This document shows, piece by piece, positions 16,727 through 25,445 of a DNA stretch of 64,000 nucleotides. Source of the stretch: Micromonospora sp. M71_S20 (GTDB lineage Bacteria; Actinomycetota; Actinomycetes; Mycobacteriales; Micromonosporaceae). The stretch lies in NCBI RefSeq assembly GCF_003664255.1, contig NZ_RCCV01000001.1:1364001-1428000 (forward strand), read 5' to 3'. The notes below the pieces were generated by a model. That model searched no databases and was not told where the DNA came from. It worked only from the letters and a program-made list of their open reading frames with translations. The translations under genes were made by a program, and so were the position numbers. The stretch's first letter is position 1. Each line of letters opens with the position of its first letter.

Positions 16727-17967
16727 GGGGTCCTCTCGAACGGCAGTCGCACCCGGATGCGCCAGCGGTCGCCGTCCGGCCCGACGGTCAGCCGGCCGCC
16801 GAGCAGCAGCACCCGCTCCCGCATCCCGTCCAGGCCCCGGCCGCCCCGCCCCGGGTCGTCGCGGCGGCGCCGGCCCACCGCGTTCTCCAGTTCCAGCTCC
16901 AGCGCGTCGGCGTGCACGTCGAGGCGCAGCGTGACCGGTCCCCGACCGTACCGGGCCGCGTTGGTCAGCCCTTCCTGGACAATCCGGTAGCCCTCCCGGG
17001 AGACCGCCGCCGGCAGGTCGGCCGGGTCGCCGGTGCGCCGGGCGTCGACCGGCAGGCCGGCCGCGCGGGTGTCGGCCACCAGCCGGTCCAGGTCGGCGAG
17101 CGTACGCTGCGGCGCCGGCGCGGCCCGCCGGCCGTCGGGCTCGCGGAGCAGGCCCAGCACGTGGTCCAGGTCGTCCATGGCGGTCCGCCCGGCCTCCTCG
17201 ATCGCGCCCAGCGCGCGCCGGACGAACTCCGGGTCCTGGTCGAGCAGCTCGCGGGCGGCCCCGGCCTGGAGGGTGGCGACGGTGAGGGCGTGGCCCACCG
17301 AGTCGTGCAGCTCCCGGGCCAGCCGGTTGCGTTCGGCGAGCCGGGTGGTGCGCGCCTCCAGGGCCGCGATCCGTTCCGCCTGGGCCGGGCCGAGCAGCAC
17401 CGGGGCCATCGACACCGCCAGCGCGCCCAGCCCGGCCACGGCGTAGCCGAGCGCCACCAGCACGACGACGCCGGCGAGGGTCAGCCAGCCGGTGTCCCGC
17501 CCGTCGAGCGGCCCGAGCCGGTCGCCGCCGGCCATTCCGGTGTCGAGCCCGAACTGCTGCCCGATGAAGGCCAGCGCCATCGGCACGGCGCTGAACAGGG
17601 CGGCCACCACCAGTCCGCCGCTGACCAGGTGCAGCCCGATCCAGAGCGCCGAGCGCAGCCGGGTCTCCCGGTCGACGGCGTGCCCGGGCGCCGGGTCCGG
17701 CAGGTCGACGCCGAGCAGGGCCCGCGCGGCGGCGATCTCCAACGCGCGGGGGCCGTCGAGGAAGACCGGCACCGCCGCGATGGTCGCCGCGACGCCGAGC
17801 AGGGCCAGCACCAGCGGCCGGGGCACGTCCGACCGGGTCAGCATCTGGGCGAAGGCCACCGCCAGCAGCACGTACGGCAACACGAGCACCCCGCCGAGCA
17901 GCAGGAACACGCCGCGCCGCCAGGTGCTGCCGGCCGTCAGCGGGGCGAGGACCGTGCGGGGCTTCAC
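16723..17967 (-). CDS. Sensor histidine kinase, HisKA_3 type
   Basis: 414 residues from GTG at 17967. Four to five membrane helices lie in the first 200 residues (FLLLGGVLVLPYVLLAVAFA, VLALLGVAATIAAV, HLVSGGLVVAALFSA, WLTLAGVVVLVALGYAVAGLGALAV). The HisKA_3 dimerisation box is ARELHDSVGHALTVATLQ. The HATPase region has the N box GLTNAARYG and a G box GRGGRGLDGMRERVLLLGG. With almost no periplasmic domain, it is the DesK-like intramembrane-sensing type, which often responds to envelope stress or membrane state. Operon with regulator and membrane protein. Confidence 0.9.
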   Translation of the reverse strand: MKPRTVLAPLTAGSTWRRGVFLLLGGVLVLPYVLLAVAFAQMLTRSDVPRPLVLALLGVAATIAAVPVFLDGPRALEIAAARALLGVDLPDPAPGHAVDRETRLRSALWIGLHLVSGGLVVAALFSAVPMALAFIGQQFGLDTGMAGGDRLGPLDGRDTGWLTLAGVVVLVALGYAVAGLGALAVSMAPVLLGPAQAERIAALEARTTRLAERNRLARELHDSVGHALTVATLQAGAARELLDQDPEFVRRALGAIEEAGRTAMDDLDHVLGLLREPDGRRAAPAPQRTLADLDRLVADTRAAGLPVDARRTGDPADLPAAVSREGYRIVQEGLTNAARYGRGPVTLRLDVHADALELELENAVGRRRRDDPGRGGRGLDGMRERVLLLGGRLTVGPDGDRWRIRVRLPFERTP

Positions 17968-18034
17968 CCGCCCATTCTGTCCCGGTCACGCCCCGCGCCG
18001 ACTCCCCCGCGTCGGGGAGATCGGCGACGTCCGG

Positions 18035-18535
18035 TCAGCGGCGGTGTTCGTCGACGTAGCGCTGCGGGTCCTTGTCGGCGAAGGCCAGGTCGCGGCCCAA
18101 CTTGTGCTCGCCGTGGAAGGTCAGCCAGCGACGGCCCAGCTCGGCCCTCAGCTCGTCGCTCGCGTGCCGGCGGAAGTCGGGCAGCGCCTCGTCCTCCTCC
18201 TCGGCGAGGTGCTCGCTGTTCTCCCGGCGGGCGGTACGCACCGCCGCCCACCACTCGTCGGAGCCCACCGGGTGCAGCTTCGACTCGGCGACGGCGTCGC
18301 GGATCTTGTTGTGGTCGCCGATCGCGTCGACGGTCTCGGCCTCGCCGTCATCGCCGTGGCGGACCAGGTGCGGGTAGAGGATCGCCTCCTCCGCCTCGGC
18401 GTGCACGTCCAGGTGCAGGGCGAGCGCGTCCCAGATCGCCAGCAGCTCGTGCTCGTCGCGGGCGTCGTCGAGGCGGGCGAAGCCCCGTCGGAAGGCCGCG
18501 TGGTCGTCGAGGATCAGTGCGGTGATGTCGTCCAT
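18035..18535 (-). CDS. Hemerythrin HHE domain protein
   Basis: 166 residues. A four-helix diiron bundle with ligand-type residues: LDDHAAFRRGF, HLDVHAEAEEAILYPHLV (H-x3-E), DHNKIRDAV and EHLAEEEDEALPDF. Stand-alone HHE proteins bind oxygen or iron, or respond to oxidative or nitrosative stress. Begins four bases after the aldo/keto reductase stop, so it is co-transcribed with it. Confidence 0.87.
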   Translation of the reverse strand: MDDITALILDDHAAFRRGFARLDDARDEHELLAIWDALALHLDVHAEAEEAILYPHLVRHGDDGEAETVDAIGDHNKIRDAVAESKLHPVGSDEWWAAVRTARRENSEHLAEEEDEALPDFRRHASDELRAELGRRWLTFHGEHKLGRDLAFADKDPQRYVDEHRR

Positions 18536-18539
18536 CGGC

Positions 18540-19508
18540 TCACTTTCCGGTGCGGGCCCGGAGCAGGCGGGGCGCCGCCGCGAGTCCGGTGATCGGGCGG
18601 AACTCCCTGGCCGCCCGGGCGAGCGCGGCGTGCTCGTCGTCGGCCAGGTCGATGTCGGCGGCCGCCGCGTTGCGCTCCACCTGCTCCACGCCGGAGGCGC
18701 CGGGGATGGCCAGCACGTTCGGGTGGCGCAGCAGGTAGGCGAGGGCGATCTGGCTGGGGGTGGCGTCGTGCGCGTCGGCCACCTGCCGCAGGGTCTCGAT
18801 CAGCGTCGCGCCGCGCTCCAGGTTCACCGGCAGGAAGTACGGGTTGGCCCGGCGCACCGCCCCGCTCGGCGGGTTCTTCGCGTCGTACCGGCCGGACAGG
18901 AAGCCCTGGGCCAGCGGGCTGTACGCGATGACCAAGCGGCCGGCCTGCTTCGCGTACGGCAGCAGGTCGTGCTCGGGCCCGCGGTCGACCATGCTGTAGC
19001 GGACCTGGTTGCTCAGCACCCGCCGGCCGAGCGCCGCCTCGGCGACCTGCCAGCGGCGCAGGCCGTAGTTGCTGACGCCGACCTCGCCGACCAGCCCGAC
19101 GTCCTGCAACGCGCGCATGCCGCGCATGGTGGTGTGGTCGGCGACCAGCGGGTTGGCCTGGTGCACCTGGTAGAGGTCGAGGTGGGTGACGCCGAGCCGG
19201 GCGGCCGAGGCGACCGCCCGCTGCTGCACCACCGGGGCGACCGGCAGGATCGGGAAGATCTTGGTGGCGAGCACGACCTTCGTCCGGTCGTCGCCGAGCG
19301 CCTCGCCGAGGATCCGCTCGCTGCGGCCGAAGCCGTACAGCTCGGCGGTGTCGAAGACGGTGATGCCGAGGTCGACGGCGCGCCGGACGATGTCGGCGGC
19401 CCGGCGCTCGTACTCGGGGCCGTAGCCCCACTCCCGGGACCCGAACTGCCAGGTGCCGAGGCCGATCTTGGACAGGGGCTTGGGGGTGTCGAGCGGGACG
19501 AAACGCAT
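18540..19508 (-). CDS. Aldo/keto reductase
   Basis: 322 residues. TIM-barrel NADPH-dependent reductase: GLGTWQFGSREWGYG, VFDTAELYGFGRSERILGEAL (Asp/Tyr of the catalytic tetrad), TKIFPI (Lys), and DLYQVHQANPL (His). The cofactor-binding end reads VLAIPGASGVEQVERNAAA. Substrate not determinable. First gene of a two-gene unit with the hemerythrin; divergent from a second aldo/keto reductase 83 bp away, so the two may share a regulatory region. Confidence 0.9.
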   Translation of the reverse strand: MRFVPLDTPKPLSKIGLGTWQFGSREWGYGPEYERRAADIVRRAVDLGITVFDTAELYGFGRSERILGEALGDDRTKVVLATKIFPILPVAPVVQQRAVASAARLGVTHLDLYQVHQANPLVADHTTMRGMRALQDVGLVGEVGVSNYGLRRWQVAEAALGRRVLSNQVRYSMVDRGPEHDLLPYAKQAGRLVIAYSPLAQGFLSGRYDAKNPPSGAVRRANPYFLPVNLERGATLIETLRQVADAHDATPSQIALAYLLRHPNVLAIPGASGVEQVERNAAAADIDLADDEHAALARAAREFRPITGLAAAPRLLRARTGK

Positions 19509-19591
19509 GGTCCCGAAACTACCCCGGCGTCCGTTGTCGCAGGCCCGTTCGCCGCGGACACCCGCGATCGGCGGGGATAGGCTCGGTCACC

Positions 19592-20581
19592 GTGACCTAC
19601 CTCGCCGCGGATGAGCGCTACGACCAGATGACCTACCGGCGCAGCGGGCGCAGCGGACTGCGGCTGCCCGCCATCTCGCTCGGGCTGTGGCACAACTTCG
19701 GCCCGGACCGGCCGTACGAGCGGCAGCGGGACGTCGTCCGTCGCGCCTTCGACCTCGGCGTGACCCACTTCGACCTGGCCAACAACTACGGGCCGCCGCC
19801 GGGCGCCGCCGAGGAGAACTTCGGCCGGATGCTCGCCACCGACCTGAGGCCGTACCGGGACGAACTCGTCGTCTCCACCAAGGCCGGTCACCTGATGTGG
19901 CCCGGCCCGTACGGCGAGTGGGGCTCCCGCAAGTACCTGATCTCCTCGCTGGACCAGTCGCTGCGCCGCCTCGGGCTGGACCACGTCGACATCTTCTACT
20001 CGCACCGCTTCGACCCGGACACCCCGCTGGAGGAGACGATGGGCGCCCTCGACGCCGTCGTCCGGGCCGGCAAGGCGCTCTACGTCGGCGTCTCCAACTA
20101 CGACTCCGCGCAGACCGAGCGGGCCGCCGCGATCCTGCGCGACCTGGGTACGCCGCTGCTGATCAACCAGCCGTCGTACTCGATGCTCAACCGCTGGACG
20201 GAGGACGACGGCCTGCTGGACACGCTGGAGCGCGTCGGCGCGGGCTGCATCGCGTACAGCCCGCTCGCCCAGGGCCTGCTCACGGACCGCTACCTGGGTG
20301 GCATCCCGGCGGACTCCCGGGTGCGCACCAGCGTCTTCCTCAGCGAGAGCGACCTCGGCGAGGAGAAGATGGCCACCATCCGGGCGCTCGGCGCGGTCGC
20401 CGAGCGGCGCGGCCAGTCGCTGGCCCAGCTCGCGCTCGTCTGGGCGCTGCGCGACCCGCGGATGACCAGCCTGATCATCGGGGCGAGCAGCGTGCCGCAG
20501 CTGGAGGCGAACGTCGCCGCGCTGGAGAACCTCGACCTCGGCGCCGAGGAGCTGACCGAGATCGAGCGCCACCTCGGCTGA
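19592..20581 (+). CDS. mgrA: Aldo/keto reductase, L-glyceraldehyde-3-phosphate reductase (YghZ) type
   Basis: 329 residues, GTG start. The segments GLRLPAISLGLWHNFG, THFDLANNYGPPPGAAEENFGRML, VSTKAGHLMWPGPYGEWGSRKYL and VDIFYSHRFDPDTPLEETMGALD are diagnostic of the YghZ/KCAB-related subgroup. Tetrad: Asp, Tyr (NNYG), Lys (TKAG) and His (YSHRFD). Known members reduce L-GAP and methylglyoxal with NADPH, a detoxification role. The next gene is convergent, 12 bp downstream. Confidence 0.85.
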   Translation: MTYLAADERYDQMTYRRSGRSGLRLPAISLGLWHNFGPDRPYERQRDVVRRAFDLGVTHFDLANNYGPPPGAAEENFGRMLATDLRPYRDELVVSTKAGHLMWPGPYGEWGSRKYLISSLDQSLRRLGLDHVDIFYSHRFDPDTPLEETMGALDAVVRAGKALYVGVSNYDSAQTERAAAILRDLGTPLLINQPSYSMLNRWTEDDGLLDTLERVGAGCIAYSPLAQGLLTDRYLGGIPADSRVRTSVFLSESDLGEEKMATIRALGAVAERRGQSLAQLALVWALRDPRMTSLIIGASSVPQLEANVAALENLDLGAEELTEIERHLG

Positions 20582-20593
20582 GCCGCGGCGTCC

Positions 20594-21538
20594 TCAGTAG
20601 ATGTCGGCGTACGGCGACGCCCGGGAGAACGCCCTGAGCGCGTCGAGGTCGTAGCCCTCCTCGAAGTTCGTCAGCTCCGTCAGCAGGTCCTCCGGCTCGT
20701 ACCGGTACCGGCCGGCCCACGTCTCGAACGACTCGACCTGCGCCGGGTCGGCACCGCTGAAGCAGCGGTAGCCGCGCGGCGAGTTACGGATCACCTCGTC
20801 GACCGCGGGGGCGAACCGGATGTCGATGTTCCACCGGATGCGGTCCGACACGTTGGGCGTCGAGCGGTGCAGCGTGGTGTCCGTGAAGATCACCGCGTCG
20901 CCGGGCTCCATCCGGGCGGTGCTCACCGGGCCGTCCCCGACGGCCGCGTCCGACGTGCCGTACTCGCCGTTCGGCAGGCGGTCGCGGGGAATCCAGCCCC
21001 GGGTGTGCGAGCCGGTGACGAACTGGAGGCAGGCCGTGTCCTCGTCGACGGGCACCAGCGGGATCCACACCGACAGCAGCGGCCCGACCGAGGCGTCCCA
21101 ACCCTTGTAGTAGTAGGCGTCCTGGTGCCAGGCGACCTGTTGGGTGCGCCCGTGGGGGTCGCGCGGCCGGGCGTTCCAGACGCCGTGCGCGTAGACCTCG
21201 TCACCGATCAGGCTGCGCACCGGGCCGAGCAGTTCGGGGGTGCGCCACAGGTCGTACACCGGCCGTCCCACCAGGATCCGCCGCCAGGCGGCCGGCACGC
21301 GGACCTGACTGGACTCGATCAGGCGCAGGTAGCGCTGGTCGTACGGCAGGTCGGCGAAGGTCTCGGTGATCATTCCCCGCTGCTGCCACTGCCGGGCGAG
21401 GTGGTCGACGACGCGGCTGAACGAGCCGTGCAGCGCGTCCAGCGTCGCGGTGGGGAGCACGCCCCGCAGGATCAGGTGCCCGTCGCGCCGGAACTGCTCC
21501 GACTGCTCGGCTGTCAACGCGTGGGGGTGGTCCACCAT
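20594..21538 (-). CDS. PhyH-family Fe(II)/2-oxoglutarate dioxygenase
   Basis: About 314 residues from the ATG at 21538 behind AAGGAG; the adjacent GTG at 21535 has better spacing and is equally possible. A phytanoyl-CoA dioxygenase-like jelly roll: metal-binding HQD in VAWHQDAYYYKGWD, second His in DTTLHRSTPNVSDRIRWNIDIRF, where the Arg probably binds 2-oxoglutarate. QFVTGSHTRGWIP is typical of the family. Natural-product tailoring and nutrient enzymes both occur here; no biosynthetic cluster is nearby, so the substrate is open. Confidence 0.87.
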   Translation of the reverse strand: MVDHPHALTAEQSEQFRRDGHLILRGVLPTATLDALHGSFSRVVDHLARQWQQRGMITETFADLPYDQRYLRLIESSQVRVPAAWRRILVGRPVYDLWRTPELLGPVRSLIGDEVYAHGVWNARPRDPHGRTQQVAWHQDAYYYKGWDASVGPLLSVWIPLVPVDEDTACLQFVTGSHTRGWIPRDRLPNGEYGTSDAAVGDGPVSTARMEPGDAVIFTDTTLHRSTPNVSDRIRWNIDIRFAPAVDEVIRNSPRGYRCFSGADPAQVESFETWAGRYRYEPEDLLTELTNFEEGYDLDALRAFSRASPYADIY

Positions 21539-22153
21539 CGGCTCCTTCGCTGGCCGCACGGGATTGAGCCCCACCACCGGACGGGGAGGAGCCTCCAGTG
21601 CGGCGATCGTGGCAGAAGGCCCGGTGTGCGACAACGCCTCATTTGTGCGACAGGCCCCCTATTTCCGGGAGGCCGTCGCCGACCGGCGGCAGGGGGCACT
21701 CGGCAAACCTGCGCGAATCGGATGCGTTGTCACCCCAACTGGCGCAGGTCATCGGTCAACTCTGCCACCTGCTCCGCCGGTGGGTGGCCAGCCATCCGGC
21801 GCCCAGACCGATTCGGGCCGCCCGACGGGTGATCTGCGCCCGTGGTGGTTAGAGGCTGCGGGCGGGCCGGTCCGTGCCGATCAGGCTGACCGTTCGGCTC
21901 CGGCAGAACGACAGGCAGAAGCGCCTGCGGAAGGCGCGCTCCCCGGGATGGTGAATGTCACAGGCGACTCTCGGCCACATCGAGTTGACCTGCGGATACG
22001 TCGACGCGCCCGGCAACAGCCGCCACTGGCGAAACCATTGCGGCACGCTGCCGCCGCCGCTACGAAACGTGCGGGTGGCGTCATTCCGATTGCCCCCCGT
22101 ACCCGATCGAGCAACCGTGCCGATCAATACCCCGAAGTGGAGACGACCCACCC
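21539..22153. other. 615-bp divergent intergenic region
   Basis: No gene is supported here; the open frames lack ribosome sites and have skewed composition. It must hold the promoters of the dioxygenase (left) and the subtilase (right). A possible leftward promoter is TTGTCG (21634-21629), a 17-bp spacer, then CACGAT. For the subtilase only the GGAG at 22140, 11 bp before the ATG, is clear. Parts are less G+C-rich than the surroundings. Confidence 0.4.
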
Positions 22154-25100
22154 ATGCGACAACGCCGTTTCCTGGCGTACGGCGCGCTCGGCGCCACGCT
22201 GGCGACTCTGCTGGTCGGAGTTGCACCGGCCGCTGCCCAACCCGCAGCGGCACCACCGGCTCCGGCAGCCCCCTCGGCTGGCGGCCCGGAACCCACGCGG
22301 AGCCTGACCCTGCTGACCGGGGACCAGGTCACCGTGCGCGGCAAGCAGGTGACGGTGACCCAACGCAAGGGCGTCCACTTCGTGCGCCTCCAGCGGAACA
22401 AGGCCGACTACGTCATCCCGTCCGACGCCATCCCCCTACTCAAGGCCGACCGGCTGGACGAGCGGCTGTTCAACGTCACCGCGCTGCTCGAATTCGGCTT
22501 CGACGAGCTGTCGTACCTGCCGTTGGTGGTCTCCGACGCCACCGCCGTGCGGGGCCTGGCCACCGGCCGCGAGCTGGAGGCGGTCGACGGCTTCGCCACC
22601 AAGGTGCCTCGCGCCGACCTGGCGAAGACCTGGCAGACCACCCGGACGTCGCTGACCAGCGGCAAGATCTGGGCCGACGGCGTTCGCGAGTCCAAGCTGG
22701 ACACGAGCGTGCCGATGATCGGCGCCCCGGCCGTCTGGGGCGCCGGGTACGACGGCACCGGCGTGAAGGTCGCGGTGCTCGACAGCGGCATCGACGACAG
22801 CCACCCCGACCTCACCGGCAAGGTGGTCGGGCGGCGCAACTTCGTCCCCGAGCGGGAGACCGGCGTCGACCTCAACGGGCACGGCACCCACGTGTCGTCG
22901 ACGATCGCCGGCAGTGGCGCCGCCTCGGGTGGCAGGTACAAGGGCGTGGCTCCCGGCGCGACCCTGCTGGACGGCAAGGTGTGCTGGAATGTCGGGGGCC
23001 AGGGCAGCTGCTCCGACTCGGCGATCCTCGCCGGCATGCAGTGGGCGGCCGAGTCCGGCGCGACCATCGTCAACATGAGCCTGGGCGGCCAGGACGCCGC
23101 CGGTGTCGACCCGCTGGAGCAGGCGGTCAACGACCTGACCGCCGAGTACGGCACCCTCTTCGTCGTCGCCGCGGGCAACTACAACGGTTGGCAGATGCAG
23201 GTCGGGTCGCCGTCCACGGCGGACGCGGCGCTGTCGGTGGCGAACTTCGACAAGGCCGGCGAGCTGAACTGGTCGTCGCTGCGCGGTCCCCGGCTCGGTG
23301 ACTTCGGCATCAAGCCGGACATCGGCGGGCCTGGTACCGAGATCACCGCCGCCCGGTCGCCGAGCGCGCTCGGCCACCTGCCCGTGGGGCCGTACTTCGC
23401 CGCCACCGGCACCTCGATGGCCACCCCGCACGTGGCCGGCGCCGCCGCGCTGCTGACCCAGGCCAACCCGGGCTGGAAGGCGGCGCAGCTCAAGGAGGCC
23501 CTGATGGCCTCGGCCCTGCCGAACCCGGCGTACGACGTCTTCGCCCAGGGCGCCGGTCTCGTCAACGTGGGCAGGGCGTTGACCCAGCCGCTGACCGTCA
23601 CCCCGCCGTCGCTCAGCCTCGGCATCCTCGAATGGCCGCACACCGAGGCGCCGACCGCGCGGACCATGACCTATCACAACCGCGGCGACCAGCCGCTGAC
23701 GATCGACCTGGCGCTGGCCGGCGACGCTCCGGCGGGCCTGTTGGCGCTGAGCGCCCGCACCCTGACCGTGCCCGCCGGCGGTGACGCGACCGTGCAGGTC
23801 ACCGTGGACGAGCGGGCGAGCACCTCGTACGGCCTGTTCAAGGGGCACCTGGTGGCCACCGCCGGTGACCTCAAGCTCCAGACCCCGTTCAGCGTCTACC
23901 ACGAGGAGCCGGCGGCGGGCCTGAAGATCAACGCCATCGGCCGGGACGGCGCCGCCGCCGACACGGTGCTGATCGAGCTGTTCAACCCCGATCCGAAGAA
24001 CTACGCCAACTACACCTTCTACACGTCGAGCACGTCGCTGCGGGTGCCGCTGAACAGCTCCTGGCGGCTGTCCGCGTACATCGAGGAGGACGACGGCACG
24101 GTCTCCCTGCTGACCAACAACCGGATCATCGCCGACAGCAACCAGGAGGTGGTGCTCGACGCGCGCCGGGCGCGACCGCTCGACATCACCGTTCCGGACG
24201 ACCGGGCGCAGGCGCGGGACGCCGGGGTCATGGTGCTGCGCAGCGGCGACCCGCTGCGGACCTACGCCGGTGTCAGCGGCGAGCTGGACAAGATCCACAC
24301 CGCCGACGTCGGCCCGACCGACCTGCCCGGCGTGACCACCCAGGTGCACGCGGTCTTCGAGGGGCCGGCCCGCCGGGACCAGGCGCCGGACGTCTACCAG
24401 CTCGGTTGGCGGATCCGGGGATCCTTCATCAACGGCTTCGTCAAGCACGTCTCGCGGCGTGACCTGGCGACCGTCGAGGCACAGTACGCGCAGAACGCGA
24501 CCGGTGTGGCGGTGGACCGCACCAACGGCAGCCCCGACCCCGAACTCCCGGGCGGCGGGATCGTGCTGACCAGCGTCCTGCCGGCGGTGCCGACGCCGGG
24601 ACGCCGCACCGAGTACTACGGCGGCGACGGGCCCTGGCAGGCCGACGTCCAGGAGAAGACCGTCGACGGCGGCCTGTTGATCCTCAACCTGGCGCAGCAG
24701 GATCCGGTCACCTACCGGCCCGGCAGCCGCTACGTCGAACGCTGGGGCGGCACGGCGCTCAACACCACCCTGATCCCGGTGTACGCCGACTCGCCGGCCG
24801 TCTCGCGGGAGGGCAACACGGTACGGGCCACCTTCAGCGGTTACACCGACGGCGCCGGCCACGTGGGTCTGCCGTACGCGATGCACAACCACCAGCTCAC
24901 CCTGCATCAGGGCGACACGCTGCTCAAGGAGTTCGACTACCTGTACGGATCGTGGGAGGTGGCCGCCGAGCCAACCTCATACCGGATGCGGTACGCGTTC
25001 GACCTGCCCGATCCGTACCGGCTGTCGCGGCGCCTGGAGACGGAGTGGACCTTCACCACCTCCGCGGACAAGGCCGGGGCGCTGCCGCTGACCTCGATCG

Positions 25101-25396
25101 GGTTCCAGCCGGCGCTGGCGCTGGACAACAGCGTCCGGGCCGGCAGCTCGCTGACCGTCCCGCTGACGTTCGCCCAGCAGGCGACCGCGGGCCGGGTGAC
25201 GTCGGCGAAGGTGTCGGTGTCGTTCGACGACGGCCGGACCTGGACGGCGGCCCGGACGGCTGAGAAGCACGGGAAGTACACGGCCACCGTGCGGAACCCG
25301 AAGGCGTCGGGCTTCGCGTCGTTGCGCGCCACCGCCGTCGACAGCGACGGGAACACCGTCACCACCACCGTCTACCGGGCCTACCAGGTCAGGTAA
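22154..25396 (+). CDS. Secreted subtilisin-like S8 serine peptidase, 1080 aa
   Basis: A Sec signal peptide at 1-28 (MRQRRFLAYGALGATLATLL, cut after AAA), a propeptide-like region at about 45-150, and the S8 domain at 195-480. The full triad is present: Asp210 (VAVLDSGIDDSHPDL), His243 (NGHGTHVSS) and Ser421 (GTSMATPHVAG), with oxyanion Asn in VVAAGNYNG. The remaining 600 residues are beta-rich repeats (LTVTPPSLSLGILEW, MTYHNRGDQPLTIDLALAG), probably Fn3/Ig-like domains as in large Streptomyces subtilases. Exported, extracellular proteolysis. Ends at a bidirectional terminator shared with the convergent regulator. Confidence 0.92.
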   Translation: MRQRRFLAYGALGATLATLLVGVAPAAAQPAAAPPAPAAPSAGGPEPTRSLTLLTGDQVTVRGKQVTVTQRKGVHFVRLQRNKADYVIPSDAIPLLKADRLDERLFNVTALLEFGFDELSYLPLVVSDATAVRGLATGRELEAVDGFATKVPRADLAKTWQTTRTSLTSGKIWADGVRESKLDTSVPMIGAPAVWGAGYDGTGVKVAVLDSGIDDSHPDLTGKVVGRRNFVPERETGVDLNGHGTHVSSTIAGSGAASGGRYKGVAPGATLLDGKVCWNVGGQGSCSDSAILAGMQWAAESGATIVNMSLGGQDAAGVDPLEQAVNDLTAEYGTLFVVAAGNYNGWQMQVGSPSTADAALSVANFDKAGELNWSSLRGPRLGDFGIKPDIGGPGTEITAARSPSALGHLPVGPYFAATGTSMATPHVAGAAALLTQANPGWKAAQLKEALMASALPNPAYDVFAQGAGLVNVGRALTQPLTVTPPSLSLGILEWPHTEAPTARTMTYHNRGDQPLTIDLALAGDAPAGLLALSARTLTVPAGGDATVQVTVDERASTSYGLFKGHLVATAGDLKLQTPFSVYHEEPAAGLKINAIGRDGAAADTVLIELFNPDPKNYANYTFYTSSTSLRVPLNSSWRLSAYIEEDDGTVSLLTNNRIIADSNQEVVLDARRARPLDITVPDDRAQARDAGVMVLRSGDPLRTYAGVSGELDKIHTADVGPTDLPGVTTQVHAVFEGPARRDQAPDVYQLGWRIRGSFINGFVKHVSRRDLATVEAQYAQNATGVAVDRTNGSPDPELPGGGIVLTSVLPAVPTPGRRTEYYGGDGPWQADVQEKTVDGGLLILNLAQQDPVTYRPGSRYVERWGGTALNTTLIPVYADSPAVSREGNTVRATFSGYTDGAGHVGLPYAMHNHQLTLHQGDTLLKEFDYLYGSWEVAAEPTSYRMRYAFDLPDPYRLSRRLETEWTFTTSADKAGALPLTSIGFQPALALDNSVRAGSSLTVPLTFAQQATAGRVTSAKVSVSFDDGRTWTAARTAEKHGKYTATVRNPKASGFASLRATAVDSDGNTVTTTVYRAYQVR

Positions 25397-25408
25397 CCGG
25401 TGTGGGAC

Positions 25409-25443
25409 CCGCGGGGCCGGGCATGATCTGCCCGGCCCCGCGG
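25409..25443. terminator. Bidirectional hairpin terminator
   Basis: Perfect 15-bp stem CCGCGGGGCCGGGCA / TGCCCGGCCCCGCGG with loop TGATC, placed between the convergent subtilase and NB-ARC regulator stops. Confidence 0.7.
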
Positions 25444-25445
25444 TC

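Noticed and set aside
22154..25396. Lanthipeptide-type processing protease
   Set aside because: No precursor peptide or modification enzyme; size and C-terminal repeats fit large secreted subtilases.
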